Of a stretch of DNA of 26,564 nucleotides, positions 7,998-17,400 are shown in pieces (positions within the stretch are counted from its first letter, which is position 1; every line of letters starts with the position of its first letter). The translations under genes and the position numbers were made by a program. The stretch lies in assembly GCF_000142905.1 (NCBI RefSeq), contig NW_013657679.1:510114-536677 (forward strand). The letters run 5' to 3'. Below the pieces are notes generated by a model. The model saw only the letters and a program-made list of their open reading frames with translations, was not told the DNA's origin and searched no databases. This stretch comes from Thecamonas trahens ATCC 50062 (Eukaryota > Apusozoa > Apusomonadida > Apusomonadidae).

Positions 7998-8688
7998 TCA
8001 CGCCACGTTGTCAAGCGCAGCCTTGGCGTTCTCCATGTCCGCCAGAAAGCTGTAAAACTGCTCCAGCGTCAGCTCCATGTGCACGCACTCATCCAAGCCA
8101 CCACGATTGAGCGTCAGCCGCAGCTGCAGGAACGATCGTCCCACCTTTTGCAGCTCCGACGACGATGCCGTGACTGCCCCCATCGCCCTCGCCCTCGTGA
8201 TTGTGAGTATGGATGGCTCTTCCTCTTCTGCTCTCGCTCTCCTCCCCCTTTTCCATCTCTGCCGTACCGCCAAACTTCCAATCCATGTCGACAAGCTCGT
8301 TGACCGAGACCGAGGTGGCGACGACGGCGGCGGTGAGCGCGTCCTTGTGGGCGGTCCACAGGGCAGTGAGGACCTGGGCGAGCTCGGTGGGCAGGCCCAG
8401 GGCGGCAAGGTCGTCTGAGACCTGGGCGGCGGTGAGGTGGCCACGGACAGCACCACGGTAGAATACCCGCATCATGGTTGTGGCGTCGCGGACCGTTGCC
8501 TCGGGAAGGCCGAGTGAGCCAGCCAGCATGGCCGTGTCGCCCTTGAAGTCGATGCGCCCGGTGTGCGTGAGCCAGCCCACCACCACCCCGCCGAGGTCGC
8601 CGACATGCGCCTCGGACAGCGACGCCACAGTCTGCACAGACTGCAGGAACTCGGACGAGACCTCCTTTGCAAACGAGTATGTGCCCAT
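7998..8688 (-). CDS. COMMD7: COMMD7-like COMM-domain protein, two exons
   Basis: Exon 1 runs 8688-8268 and exon 2 8173-7998, joined phase 1 to 2, for 198 residues; human COMMD7 is about the same size. The ATG at 8688 (MGTYSFAKEV) is chosen because the frame upstream holds only a non-ATG extension. The N-terminal two thirds are the helical HN domain. The C-terminal COMM domain spans the splice junction: LVDMDWKFG, then VTASSSELQKVGRSFLQLRL, then HMELTLEQFYSFLADMENAK, which is the COMMD7 pattern (LIDMEWKFGVT and LTLPQFYSFL in human). COMMD proteins assemble into the Commander complex, which recycles membrane proteins from endosomes. Neighbours give no functional link. The downstream end lies 85 bases from the isochorismatase-fold gene's stop. 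Confidence 0.92.
8174..8267 (-). other. Intron in the COMMD7-like gene
   Basis: This 94-base intron starts GTACGG and ends GGGGCAG on the minus strand. It interrupts the COMM domain between WKFG and VTASSS; reading through it gives a non-conserved tail, while splicing restores the domain. Confidence 0.87.
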
Positions 8689-8805
8689 CTTGTGCCCTGC
8701 CCCCGCTTCCTCTGGTATACTCGAGTGTTGTCCCCTCAAAACTCCCTCCGCTCCCCCCAACTCGCGTGACACTCTCTGGCGGTCATAGTCGGTCTCCTCC
8801 TGTAA

Positions 8806-11800
8806 TCAGATGTTATCAAGCTCGAGCCCACCAGGCATGTCCAGAGCGATAAAGTCGGAAGCATCGGCTCGGCCGCCCTTGTCGGCCACAATCGACGTCG
8901 CAGTCTCAAACGCGTGGAGAAAGGCATGGGCGGCATTGTGCAGGCCGTCGTCGTCGGCCACGTCCATCATCTCGGTATCCATGGTCTTGGCAAAGAGGAT
9001 CCGCCGGTGCGCCGCGGCGACGTACGTCGCGTTGCGCTCGCACCAAAGGAGGTACACATCTCTGCCAAAGCCGTGGCAAGCGACGGCGACGAGGCTGACG
9101 ACGGCGACGATGGTGGCGACGGAAAACGCTGTCGTCGGCGTCCCGCTGCTGCGCTCAGCATACGCGCCGGTTCCGATGAGTAGAATGGCACAGAGGACGA
9201 CCGAGAGCCGGACGTCGAGGTCGTTGTACAGCGGGAAGTAATACGGTTGGCGCGTGCCCACAAAGTACAGCGCGGCGACAAAGATGCCAAAGAGTAATGC
9301 AATCTGCACCAGCTGTTGCCGAGAGAGGAAGGTGGTGACCACCACAATCGCAAGTCGCTTGCACAGTGAGAGCACCTCGCCGTAGTAGTGGTGCCGCCGG
9401 AAGTTGCGGTAGAGCGAGCCAAACCGGAGCGTCGTCGTCAGCTCGAACAGCACCGTCCGCTTGCGAACGAGCATCATTGCAAAGTACAGCGGGAGGCCAA
9501 GGACAAAGCCAAAGATGGCAACGATGCCGAGCGGAAAGATGCGCCACCATTTAGCGTCGAAACACTTGACGCCAACGTCCGAGTCGAGGACAATTGAGCC
9601 GTCAGGAAGGATCACGCAGTCAAAGAGCGCCAGCGCGGCGCGCGCAATCGGAATGTAGAGCACCGGTGCGAGCGTAAAGATGACAGAGTCGACAAGCGAC
9701 CGCAGAGGGATTTGTCCGGTCCCGCCAAACAGCGGGATGTGGACAAAGTGCGCTGCCAGCCGAAGCGCGAGATTGACCAAAAGTGCAATGCCGAGCATGG
9801 CGATCGGCGTCGCAACGGAGACCACATACAGCGTGTGATACGTTGCAACAGCGCATTCGGCCGCCACAAGCTGCGGGTTGACCGAAAATGCGCCAAAGAT
9901 CGAGAGCACCGCGCTCGACGCCGAGTCCCACGCAAAGTTGGCCGAGCCGAGAATGTCCACAACCTGAAAGGCCACCACAATCATGCCGAGCGAGACCGGA
10001 AGCGTCCGCTGCCGAAAAAGGACCAGAAGGAGCTGTCGCGCACGCTGCTCCGACGTCACCGAGCCTGAGCATGCCAACGTGTACGCCTCGTTGACCTTGG
10101 TGACCCGCGTCACGGACCACGCCACAAACAATCCTCCCAGACTTGCCACTACAATCAGGATGGCCATGCCCGAGACAAAAACCGAGTTGGCAGACTTGGG
10201 GCACGTCGCACACTCGGTGTCCGACAACGAGTAGAAGCCATTCTGGCACGTCCCGCAGAGAAAGCCGGTGTATCCGTCGCGGCACCGGCCGTTGCCAAGA
10301 CACCCGGCTCGGGTGCACTCCAGGAACCGGCCTGAGCCCGCCGGGTGTTCGTAGAAGCCCGGCAGTGACTGGGGATGACTCAGCCCACCGAGGCAAGTCG
10401 CGCCGCGCGGACAGCTCTCGCACGGCGCGTTGGCCCGATGCCCTCGACTCGTCAGCCACGTCCCGACCACACAGGTGCAGTTCCGCCAGCTCGACGACGC
10501 CTCGGGCGCGTTCGTCAGCCCCGGACACTGTGTGCACTCGGTCACCGTGCTCGTCACGTTGCGGCCGTACGTCCCCTCCTCGCATGCAACGCATTGCGAG
10601 CCGGCAACCTTAAAACCCGGCGGACAGTCGACGTCGACAACAACCGAAAATGGCGAGCCTGGAAGCTCCTCACCGAAGAGCGAGATATCCATCGAATACG
10701 CTTGCGCTACAGTGAACTGGACCGAAATGACCACCTGCGTCGGCGAGCCCGACACTATCAAAGTCATCAAATCGGTCACTGCAGGCGTAAACAAGACTGA
10801 GACTTGCGACGCAGGCATTGGATACATCGCAGGCGTTCCGTCGGCAAACGCCAGGTCCACCACAAACTCTGTCCGCTCAGCAGTTTGGCCGTGGAGAAAA
10901 GCCGCATTCAGCAACGCAGATTGGCTCGCTGCCGGCTGCTTGTTGAGAAACGACCCAATGTATCCGTTGTCTAGTTTTGTGCCAAACACAATGTCCAGCC
11001 CGCCGTGTCCATCAACGTCCACCAGGTTCATAGCGCTGACTGTTACGTCTTGCCGCACCACTGTCGAGCTCCACACTGAGCCATCGCCAGCCACGTTTTC
11101 AAGCCACGCCAGTCCGGTCGTCACTTCTCGGAAGAGGACCACGTCTGAATCGCCGTCACCGTCCACATCAGTCACCCTCAATCCGACACTGCCAAACGCC
11201 GACGGTTCGATCACCGACGTGTTCCACACGGTCGCGCTTCCATCAACGTTGGTGTGGAGGAGAATTTGGGCAGAGATGAAGCTACCCGAGACGAGGTCGA
11301 CAAACCCATCAGCGTCCAGGTCTCCAGAGCTCACCGCAGTCACGAGGTTGAGACCGCTCGCCACGTTGACGCTAGTCCACGTGCTGCCATCGCCGTTGTT
11401 GAGCCAGGCCTGAACGCCATCGTCGGTGCCGAGAGCCGCAAACAAGTCCACGTCTCCATCATTGTTCAGGTCGGCCACTTTCAGCGCTGAAATGCGAATA
11501 CTGGTCGAGACGGTGGCCTGGCTCCAGCTTGAGCCGCTACCAGCGTTAAAAAAGACAGCAGCGATCGGATCACTCGCCCCAGCCACCACGTCCAACTCTC
11601 CATCGCCGTCGATGTCCACCACCTCGAGCGCAACAGTCGCCCCAAAACTGGCGTTGAAGGTCTGGAGCGGCGAAAAGACAGACCCGAGATTCTCGAGCCA
11701 TCCAACTGCCACGCCAATACCCACAACAAGGTCGACATCGCCATCTCCGTCCAAGTCTCCCGCCGCCACTCCCACTACGTTGTTGTCGCTCAGGATCGGC

Positions 11801-12057
11801 ACCACCTCGGCCTGAGTCCCTGCATCCGCCAATCGGATCCACATCAGGCCTACCACCGACGCCACCACGACGTCGGTCACTCCATCGCCATCAACATCGG
11901 CGCCTACAATCGCCCGCGTACGACCGCCAAACCCGCTCGCTAGCTCCGCCTCTTTGGCGAACAACGTCGCTGGCGCAGATCCCGCCTCGACGCCTAGTGC
12001 TGCCAGTAGAACAACGGCAGTACAGACTGCCATCATGCATACTGATTTCTGTGTCAT
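8806..12057 (-). CDS. FG-GAP repeat, cysteine-rich, multi-pass membrane receptor-like protein
   Basis: This is a single-exon frame of 1083 residues starting with a signal peptide (MTQKSVCMMAVCTAVVLLAA). Residues about 45-365 contain at least seven FG-GAP/VCBS repeats, each with a calcium-loop motif such as DVDGDGVTDV, DLDGDGDVDL or DIDGDGELDV. Residues about 380-475 look like one Ig/filamin-type domain ending in GEELPGSPFSVVVDV. Residues about 476-620 are cysteine-rich with CxxC spacing like the GCC2/GCC3 or ephrin-receptor-like repeats (CEEGTYGRNVTSTVTECTQC, CPRGATC, CGTCQNGFYS) and several N-glycosylation sites. From about 622 to 1000 there are roughly eight to ten hydrophobic segments, then a cytoplasmic tail of about 80 acidic residues. 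This suggests a plasma-membrane adhesion or sensing protein; ligand and signalling mode are unknown. The membrane part has no kinase, and I cannot assign it to GPCRs or channels. Confidence 0.87.
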   Translation of the reverse strand: MTQKSVCMMAVCTAVVLLAALGVEAGSAPATLFAKEAELASGFGGRTRAIVGADVDGDGVTDVVVASVVGLMWIRLADAGTQAEVVPILSDNNVVGVAAGDLDGDGDVDLVVGIGVAVGWLENLGSVFSPLQTFNASFGATVALEVVDIDGDGELDVVAGASDPIAAVFFNAGSGSSWSQATVSTSIRISALKVADLNNDGDVDLFAALGTDDGVQAWLNNGDGSTWTSVNVASGLNLVTAVSSGDLDADGFVDLVSGSFISAQILLHTNVDGSATVWNTSVIEPSAFGSVGLRVTDVDGDGDSDVVLFREVTTGLAWLENVAGDGSVWSSTVVRQDVTVSAMNLVDVDGHGGLDIVFGTKLDNGYIGSFLNKQPAASQSALLNAAFLHGQTAERTEFVVDLAFADGTPAMYPMPASQVSVLFTPAVTDLMTLIVSGSPTQVVISVQFTVAQAYSMDISLFGEELPGSPFSVVVDVDCPPGFKVAGSQCVACEEGTYGRNVTSTVTECTQCPGLTNAPEASSSWRNCTCVVGTWLTSRGHRANAPCESCPRGATCLGGLSHPQSLPGFYEHPAGSGRFLECTRAGCLGNGRCRDGYTGFLCGTCQNGFYSLSDTECATCPKSANSVFVSGMAILIVVASLGGLFVAWSVTRVTKVNEAYTLACSGSVTSEQRARQLLLVLFRQRTLPVSLGMIVVAFQVVDILGSANFAWDSASSAVLSIFGAFSVNPQLVAAECAVATYHTLYVVSVATPIAMLGIALLVNLALRLAAHFVHIPLFGGTGQIPLRSLVDSVIFTLAPVLYIPIARAALALFDCVILPDGSIVLDSDVGVKCFDAKWWRIFPLGIVAIFGFVLGLPLYFAMMLVRKRTVLFELTTTLRFGSLYRNFRRHHYYGEVLSLCKRLAIVVVTTFLSRQQLVQIALLFGIFVAALYFVGTRQPYYFPLYNDLDVRLSVVLCAILLIGTGAYAERSSGTPTTAFSVATIVAVVSLVAVACHGFGRDVYLLWCERNATYVAAAHRRILFAKTMDTEMMDVADDDGLHNAAHAFLHAFETATSIVADKGGRADASDFIALDMPGGLELDNI

Positions 12058-12625
12058 AGTTGCACCGCTTGCAACCTCTGTACTCTGTCGGATAAACGCA
12101 CCTCACGGGTGAGTCCTCAGCAGCCGCATATTGGATTCAGCGTCTGCCAGCCGAAATTGACAGGGACCAACCGATCCACAGCCTTCCCCTCCCCCCCCCC
12201 TCCTTCCCCCTCCTCCCCCTCCTCCTCCCTCCCTTCTTCATTCCCCCCTCCTCTCTCCCCCCCCTCTCTCCCTTCCCTTCCCCTATTCCTCTTCTTTCCC
12301 CGTCCTCCAACTGCAGTACCACGTACACGTGAACAAGCGCCTCTCCCCCACGAGACAGTTGTGTCCAGCCCCCCCCCCCCCCTGCACCACGCAAATAGCA
12401 TATTTATTCGTTGATGTCATCCACCCCTCCCCCCCCCCCCCCCTCCCCCCCTTCCCTGTCCAAAAATATTTTAACGTCAATACTTGCACCCCCCATCGCA
12501 AGTCGCGCATTGGCTCGCCAACTGTGCCCTCTCCACCACCGTTCTGCGACTCGGCTTGCCGACTTGACCCGCACCCTCTCACCGTCACCTTGGGCCGAGG
12601 AGATCTGAGCACACTCGTCTCTGCT
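12058..12625. promoter_or_regulatory. Divergent promoter region between receptor and akirin-like genes, with long pyrimidine tracts
   Basis: No gene is supported in these 568 bases. They hold very long C/T tracts on the plus strand at about 12183-12300 and 12421-12455 and a C run at 12371-12382, ahead of the akirin start. Open frames across the tracts are translation artefacts of C-rich sequence. Confidence 0.55.
12183..12300 (+). repeat. Long polypyrimidine tract
   Basis: About 118 bases are almost entirely C and T with runs of up to ten C. Similar but shorter tracts precede several other starts in the window on the sense strand. Confidence 0.8.
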
Positions 12626-13998
12626 ATGGAGTCCGCCACACAGGTTGCGAGCCCCGGACGGAACGACGGCCGCCTCAAGCGGCGCAGGTCGGCGTTGTCG
12701 TTGGCCCCGCTTGGCGCCGCCCTGCCGGCCGGTCCTAGCGGCGGAGATGGTTCTGCAGCCACGGCGACCGCTGACTCGGGAGCCACGACCAGCACAGGGA
12801 AGGCCAACACCATGGCGCCGCAGCCCGACACGCTCGTTGTCGGCCTCTCGCCACTCTCGGCCGCCGACGCCGCCGCCAAGCTCCTCGGCCTACACAAGGT
12901 CTACCATACGGCGCCGGCCCACGCCGATGCCAACGACGACGCCACAGCCGCGGGTGCCGGACCTGCCAAGCGGCGCAAGTTCACGGCGCGGCCTGCGCTG
13001 CCGATCCAAGCGCGGGCGCTGGCGACCTCGACGTCGGACGAGGACTCGTCGGACGACGACGAGAATGTGTATGGGTCGGCGACGGCGGCGGCGGCGGCGG
13101 CGGCGGCGGCAGCGGAGATCCGCCCGGGCTCGCGCTCGTTTGCGCACTCGTCCGAGCCTCCACTGTTCGGGGTGAGCCTCGCAGCTGATACCCGGCACTC
13201 CAAGTCTGCGCTGCTGCAGCGGCCCAACGTGACGCTGCGTGAGGGCGTCGAGCTCTTGCCGCCTGCCGAGGTGCCCAAGTGCCAGCCCGAGGACGTCGCG
13301 GCGCTGCTGACCAAGCACGAGCGCAAGGCCGCTGCCAAGCTCTACCGCAAGCACATCCGCAAGATCCGTCGCCGGAACAACGATATGTCGGCCAAGTGTG
13401 CGTCGGCGCGCGCCGCCGCCGCTTCGGCCGCCGCTTCGGCCGCCGCTTCGGCCGCCGCTTCGGCCGCTGCAGTCGTCACCGCCTCCCGTGCCCTCGCTGA
13501 TGAGGCCGCGGCGTCGACTGTCGACACCGCTACACTCAGCCGGGCCCGCAAGGCCTCGCGCGTTCGCCGCCGTGTCTCGTCTGACGACGACGAATCTGAG
13601 TCGGATGATGACGACGACGTTCCCGCCGCTGCCAAGCGCGGCAAGGGCCTCCACGGCGCTCGCACTGCCAGGCACCCCCCACTGCCTCGGCCGGCTCCGC
13701 CTCGGGCGGTCTTACCCCGGCCGCTGAAGCCGCCCTCGCCATGCCGCCTGTTCCGGTCCCGGCCTCGCCGCCGGCCTTTTGCGGCTCGCCGAGCGACGAG
13801 CCGCCGCTGCTCTTCACCCTCGACCAAGTCTCCAACCTCATGGACCGCATGCTCGCCGACTACGACTACAAGCTCCGGGCCCAGTATTCCGAGCTCGCCC
13901 ACGACCGCATCCAGGAGCGCTTCCAGTTCCTCTCCGAGTTTAACCGCGAGCTGCACGTCAACCGCTACGCCTCCTCGGTCCCATCGTACATCAACTGA
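12626..13998 (+). CDS. Akirin-like nuclear protein, frame broken near 13675-13680
   Basis: The 5' part reads from the ATG at 12626 and the C-terminus from a second frame ending at the stop 13996-13998. The N-terminus has a KRRR nuclear signal followed by SALSLAPLGA, like the KRRRCAPLS of animal akirins. The middle is Ala/Ser/Asp-rich with a basic helix (LTKHERKAAAKLYRKHIRKI) placed where akirin has its EQILYNIKQEYKRM-type segment. The C-terminus (LLFTLDQVSNLMDRMLADYD through FLSEFNRELH to SVPSYIN) matches the akirin end, which finishes PASYVS. Codon use is gene-like on both sides, and one extra C in the C run at 13675-13680 would join them, so a missing base in the assembly is the likely cause. 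No intron of plausible size fits. Akirins bridge transcription factors and chromatin remodellers; they lack enzymatic domains. Confidence 0.78.
13078..13113 (+). repeat. GCG trinucleotide run encoding polyalanine
   Basis: About eleven consecutive Ala codons, mostly GCG, lie inside the akirin-like gene. Confidence 0.8.
13412..13470 (+). repeat. 12-base tandem repeat encoding Ala-Ala-Ala-Ser units
   Basis: About four copies of GCCGCCGCTTCG encode an AAAS-repeated helix-prone stretch in the akirin-like protein. The near identity of the units suggests recent expansion. Confidence 0.85.
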
Positions 13999-14497
13999 TC
14001 GCCCCCCACCACCCTACCCTACCACCCATTTTACCAACCTGCCTCAATCTCTAAACCTCCACCATCCTCATCACCAGCTCCGTCTCCTCCCGCCCCGCCT
14101 CTACGCCTTCTTTGTCTCGTTCTACAAGGCCTACCCGCCAGTACAACTTNNNNNNNNNNNNNNNNNNNNNNNNNNNNNNNNNNNNNNNNNNNNNNNNNNN
14201 NNNNNNNNNNNNNNNNNNNNNNNNNNNNNNNNNNNNNNNNNNNNNNNNNNNNNNNNNNNNNNNNNNNNNNNNNNNNNNNNNNNNNNNNNNNNNNNNNNNN
14301 NNNNNNNNNNNNNNNNNNNNNNNNNNNNNNNNNNNNNNNNNNNNNNNNNNNNNNNNNNNNNNNNNNNNNNNNNNNNNNNNNNNNNNNNNNNNNNNNNNNN
14401 NNNNNNNNNNNNNTCTCCCCCCACCACCACCTCACCTCACCCTCACCACTCTCCCCACCCTCCACCACTCCATGGCTACGGCTGCCCACACCGTACC
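13999..14497. other. Gap-containing spacer between akirin-like and filamin-J genes
   Basis: Bases 14150-14413 are N (264 positions). The left flank is C/T-rich but its last 50 bases have strongly GC-ended codons in one frame (reads LYAFFVSFYKAYPP), which may be the edge of an exon lost in the gap. The right flank is a C/A/T-rich leader up to the ATG at 14498. The gap may hold the true 5' end of the filamin-J gene. Confidence 0.6.
14150..14413. other. Assembly gap (264 N)
   Basis: An unbroken run of undetermined bases. Nothing can be said of its contents, and its true length may differ. Confidence 0.99.
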
Positions 14498-17400
14498 ATG
14501 GCCCCTCCGGACCCCCCCGCTGTCTACACAGTGCGGGCATCTGCAGGCGGGGCCGTCTCCACCAAGCGCGCCGCGTCGTCAGCGGTGGCCTCGGCCGCCG
14601 GCACCGTCACCCTCACCCCACCGGCCCTCGCTGGCGCACACACCTTCCTCCTCGCCCCTCTCTCACTCCGCGTCCCGCCGCTGCTTGACTCGGCTGCAGA
14701 GCTTGATGCTGTCCTCGACGCCCATCCGGATGCCCAGCTCGTGGTGGTCCATGTTGACGCCTCGGCGCCCGACCCGGTCGAGTCAGAGCTTGTCGTCCAT
14801 CCGGCCTGCAGCTCGCTCGTGGGCCCCGATACCATTGTCCGTGCTCACCTCGACGACGTGCTGCTCGTCGAGCTTGTTCTTCGTGACGCCTTTCGTGCTC
14901 CTGCGCCGGTGGCCTCGGCCTCGGCGGCTGGCATAGTGGTCTCGGCGGCGCCAGCCACCCCACTGATCTCGGCTCTGGCCACTCACCGCGCCTCCCGCGC
15001 ATCGAATGGGTTGCAGCCTCGGAGACACTGGCTCCGACACACGGTGAGGGCATGCTACTCCTACGTCTCGTGGCTGATGTCTCGGGCGACTTTGAGATCT
15101 TTGCCACCATCGGAGGCGTCCCGCTCGCCACGCCACCCGTCGTTGTCTCCATCGTTCCTGGCCCGCTCTCGCCGCCGCACTGTGCGTTCTGGATGCTCGA
15201 GGCTGCTGATGAAGTCACTGCTGGGAGCCAGGTCCTTGTCGCTGCCCGCGCCACAGACGCTGCCGGCAATGTCTTCTCGCCACTCGCCCAGCACCCGCGA
15301 GTCGCCGCCGAGGTCCTTGGCCGCCTTGAAGTCTCTGCCACTACCACCGCGCGCAACGGCCGGAGCCAGTCGCTCGTTGCAGTCCCGCTCTCGCCATCGT
15401 CCGACTTTGCCAAGCAGCATCCGCAGACCTTTGTCTTTGCTCTGACTCCGACGCTGGCCGGCACCCTCACGCTCTCGGCGCGCATCGACAAGGCCCAGGC
15501 TGCTGTGGAGCCGCCGACGACCGTCTCCATCGTGGCTGACAAGGCTGTTCCCTGCTCCGGCAGCGTCGTCGGCGACGGCCTCGCCGCCGCCGTCGTCAAC
15601 CGGGTGGCTTCGGTCGAGCTCGCCCTCCACGACCGCTTCGGAAACGTCGCGCCTTTGCCGAGCGACACCCCGCTCCCGCTCGCCATCACCTTTTCTCCGC
15701 TCCGGTCTGCCACCCTTCCGCCGCTCCCACCTCTAGCCGTTCGTACCGTCGCCTCGGTCGATACTCTCACCGCCTCTCGCCGGACAGACCGCAGCTCAGT
15801 CGAGGTTTGCGTCGAGCGCTCGCCAAACGCCTCTACCGTTCTCCTCGCCTACCGCTGCCTTGCTGCTGGCGAGTTTGAGGTCGAGCTTGTGCTCGGAGGC
15901 ATCCCAATGTTTGCCACGCCGCTTGTTGTCGAACTGGCTGTCGCGCCCGAGTCGCTCCGGTTCCGCTCGGCCTCGCTTGCAGCCCGCGCTTCGCCGGCCC
16001 CGCTCTCGCCGAAGCGCGGAGCGTCAGTCCCGCTGCTGGCGGCCGACCCCTCGCCGTACGCACTCGACTTTGAGCCTGCGCTCTCGTTTGCCGCCCTCGA
16101 CAATCTCGGCCCCCAACTCGCGGGCGCTGTTGTCGCCGTCGAGCTCCCGTTTGTTGATGCCTTTGGCAACAAGCTCGACGCCGAGCTTCCGGCCTCATGG
16201 GCTGTGGCCCAAGTCGCAATACTCGATGACACCATGAACCGGCTCGACAGGGTCTCGTTTGGTCTCGCCGACCGCTGCCTCCTTGTCAAGTTTGCACGCG
16301 CTGCTGCCGGCAGCATCAAGGCTCACCTCGAAGTCGTGCTCTCCTCGGGCATTGTACTCCGCCACACCTTTGCGCTCCGAGTGGTGGCTGGCGCCTTGGA
16401 TCCGAGCCACTGCGTCGTCGCTACCGCTAGTTCGGCTCCGCAAACGGTGGTCCTCTCGCTGGGCGACGCCTTTGGCAACGCGCTGGCGGTAGAGGCCGAC
16501 GGCGAGCTGCGCGCATCGCTGATGAAGCGCCTCCACGCCACCCTCCCTGCGCCGCTCCGACTCTCACCTTGGGCCCCCACCTCGGTGCCAGGTGTCCTCG
16601 CCGCCTCATACCGCCTTGCCGAGTCGCCAGCCACGCTTCCAGACGCGCCTGAGCTTGGCCTTCATATCGACGGCGTACCCGCAGTTGGCTCGCCGCTGGC
16701 CATCGCGCTCGCCGCCGCAAGCCTCGACCCTGCTGCGTCGCTGTTCCAGCTCGCACCGCAGCCACCCGAGCTCGTGGCTGGTCAAACAGTGAGCTTTGAG
16801 CTTAGCGGACTTGACACCGCCGGCAACGTCGCCGACGTGGCGGCGCCAGCCTACGGCGTCGCCATCAAGGTCGAGTGCCCGGACGGTTCAAGCTTGCAGC
16901 CTCAGCTTCAGGCCGGCGCTGTGTACGGCCGCGCCGAGGGCCACTTCACCACAGCTGTAGCCGGCCGCTACGCTGTCCACGCCAGTGTTGAAGGTGTGCC
17001 GCTTCCAGACTCGCCGCTCGTGCTCGACGTGGTGCCGGCGCCCGTCCATCGCATGATCTGGGCGCTGCCGGCCGACGTAGCCAGCGGTGGCCTGCCCGCC
17101 GGCGACGAGCTTGTTGTGGTCGCCACCTTTCGCGACACCTTTGACAACGAGCTGCCAGACGCAAGCAGCGTCAGCGTCGCGGGCACGCTCATCGCGATGG
17201 AGGATGGCTCCGAGGTTGGCGGGTAAGCGCGAGCATTGACGGGCCGCGACTCGTCATCCGCGCCACAGTCAACAGCATGGGCCGTTACGCGGTAGTGGTG
17301 GTTGTCGATGGCATCTCCCCCCACGACGGCCTCCATACACTGCCGTTTGTGGTCACAGCCGGAGCGCCATCTGCCGAGCACTTTGTCCTCTTTGGCCGCC

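Noticed and set aside
8689-8772. N-terminal extension of the COMMD7-like protein to 8772
   Set aside because: It begins at GTG; the ATG at 8688 gives the family's usual length.
12137-12401. Gly/Arg/Glu-rich minus-strand frames over the pyrimidine tracts
   Set aside because: They are translations of simple C/T repeats without protein character.
13619-13672. Possible short intron in the akirin-like gene ending at CTGCCAG
   Set aside because: The 5' site (GTTCCC) is poor, the length would be about 54 bases, and the removed part has gene-like codons.
14472-14936. ATG at 14472 opening an alternative frame after the gap
   Set aside because: Its product is Ser/Pro/Arg-rich shadow; the 14498 frame has strand-like, GC-ended coding character and leads into the filamin repeats.
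17223-17275. Possible 53-base intron (GTAAGC to CAACAG) that would repair the filamin-J frame
   Set aside because: It joins in frame, but the removed bases encode a good filamin strand (LVIRATVNS before MGRYAV) and it is much shorter than the other introns here (94 to 318). A missing G fits better.
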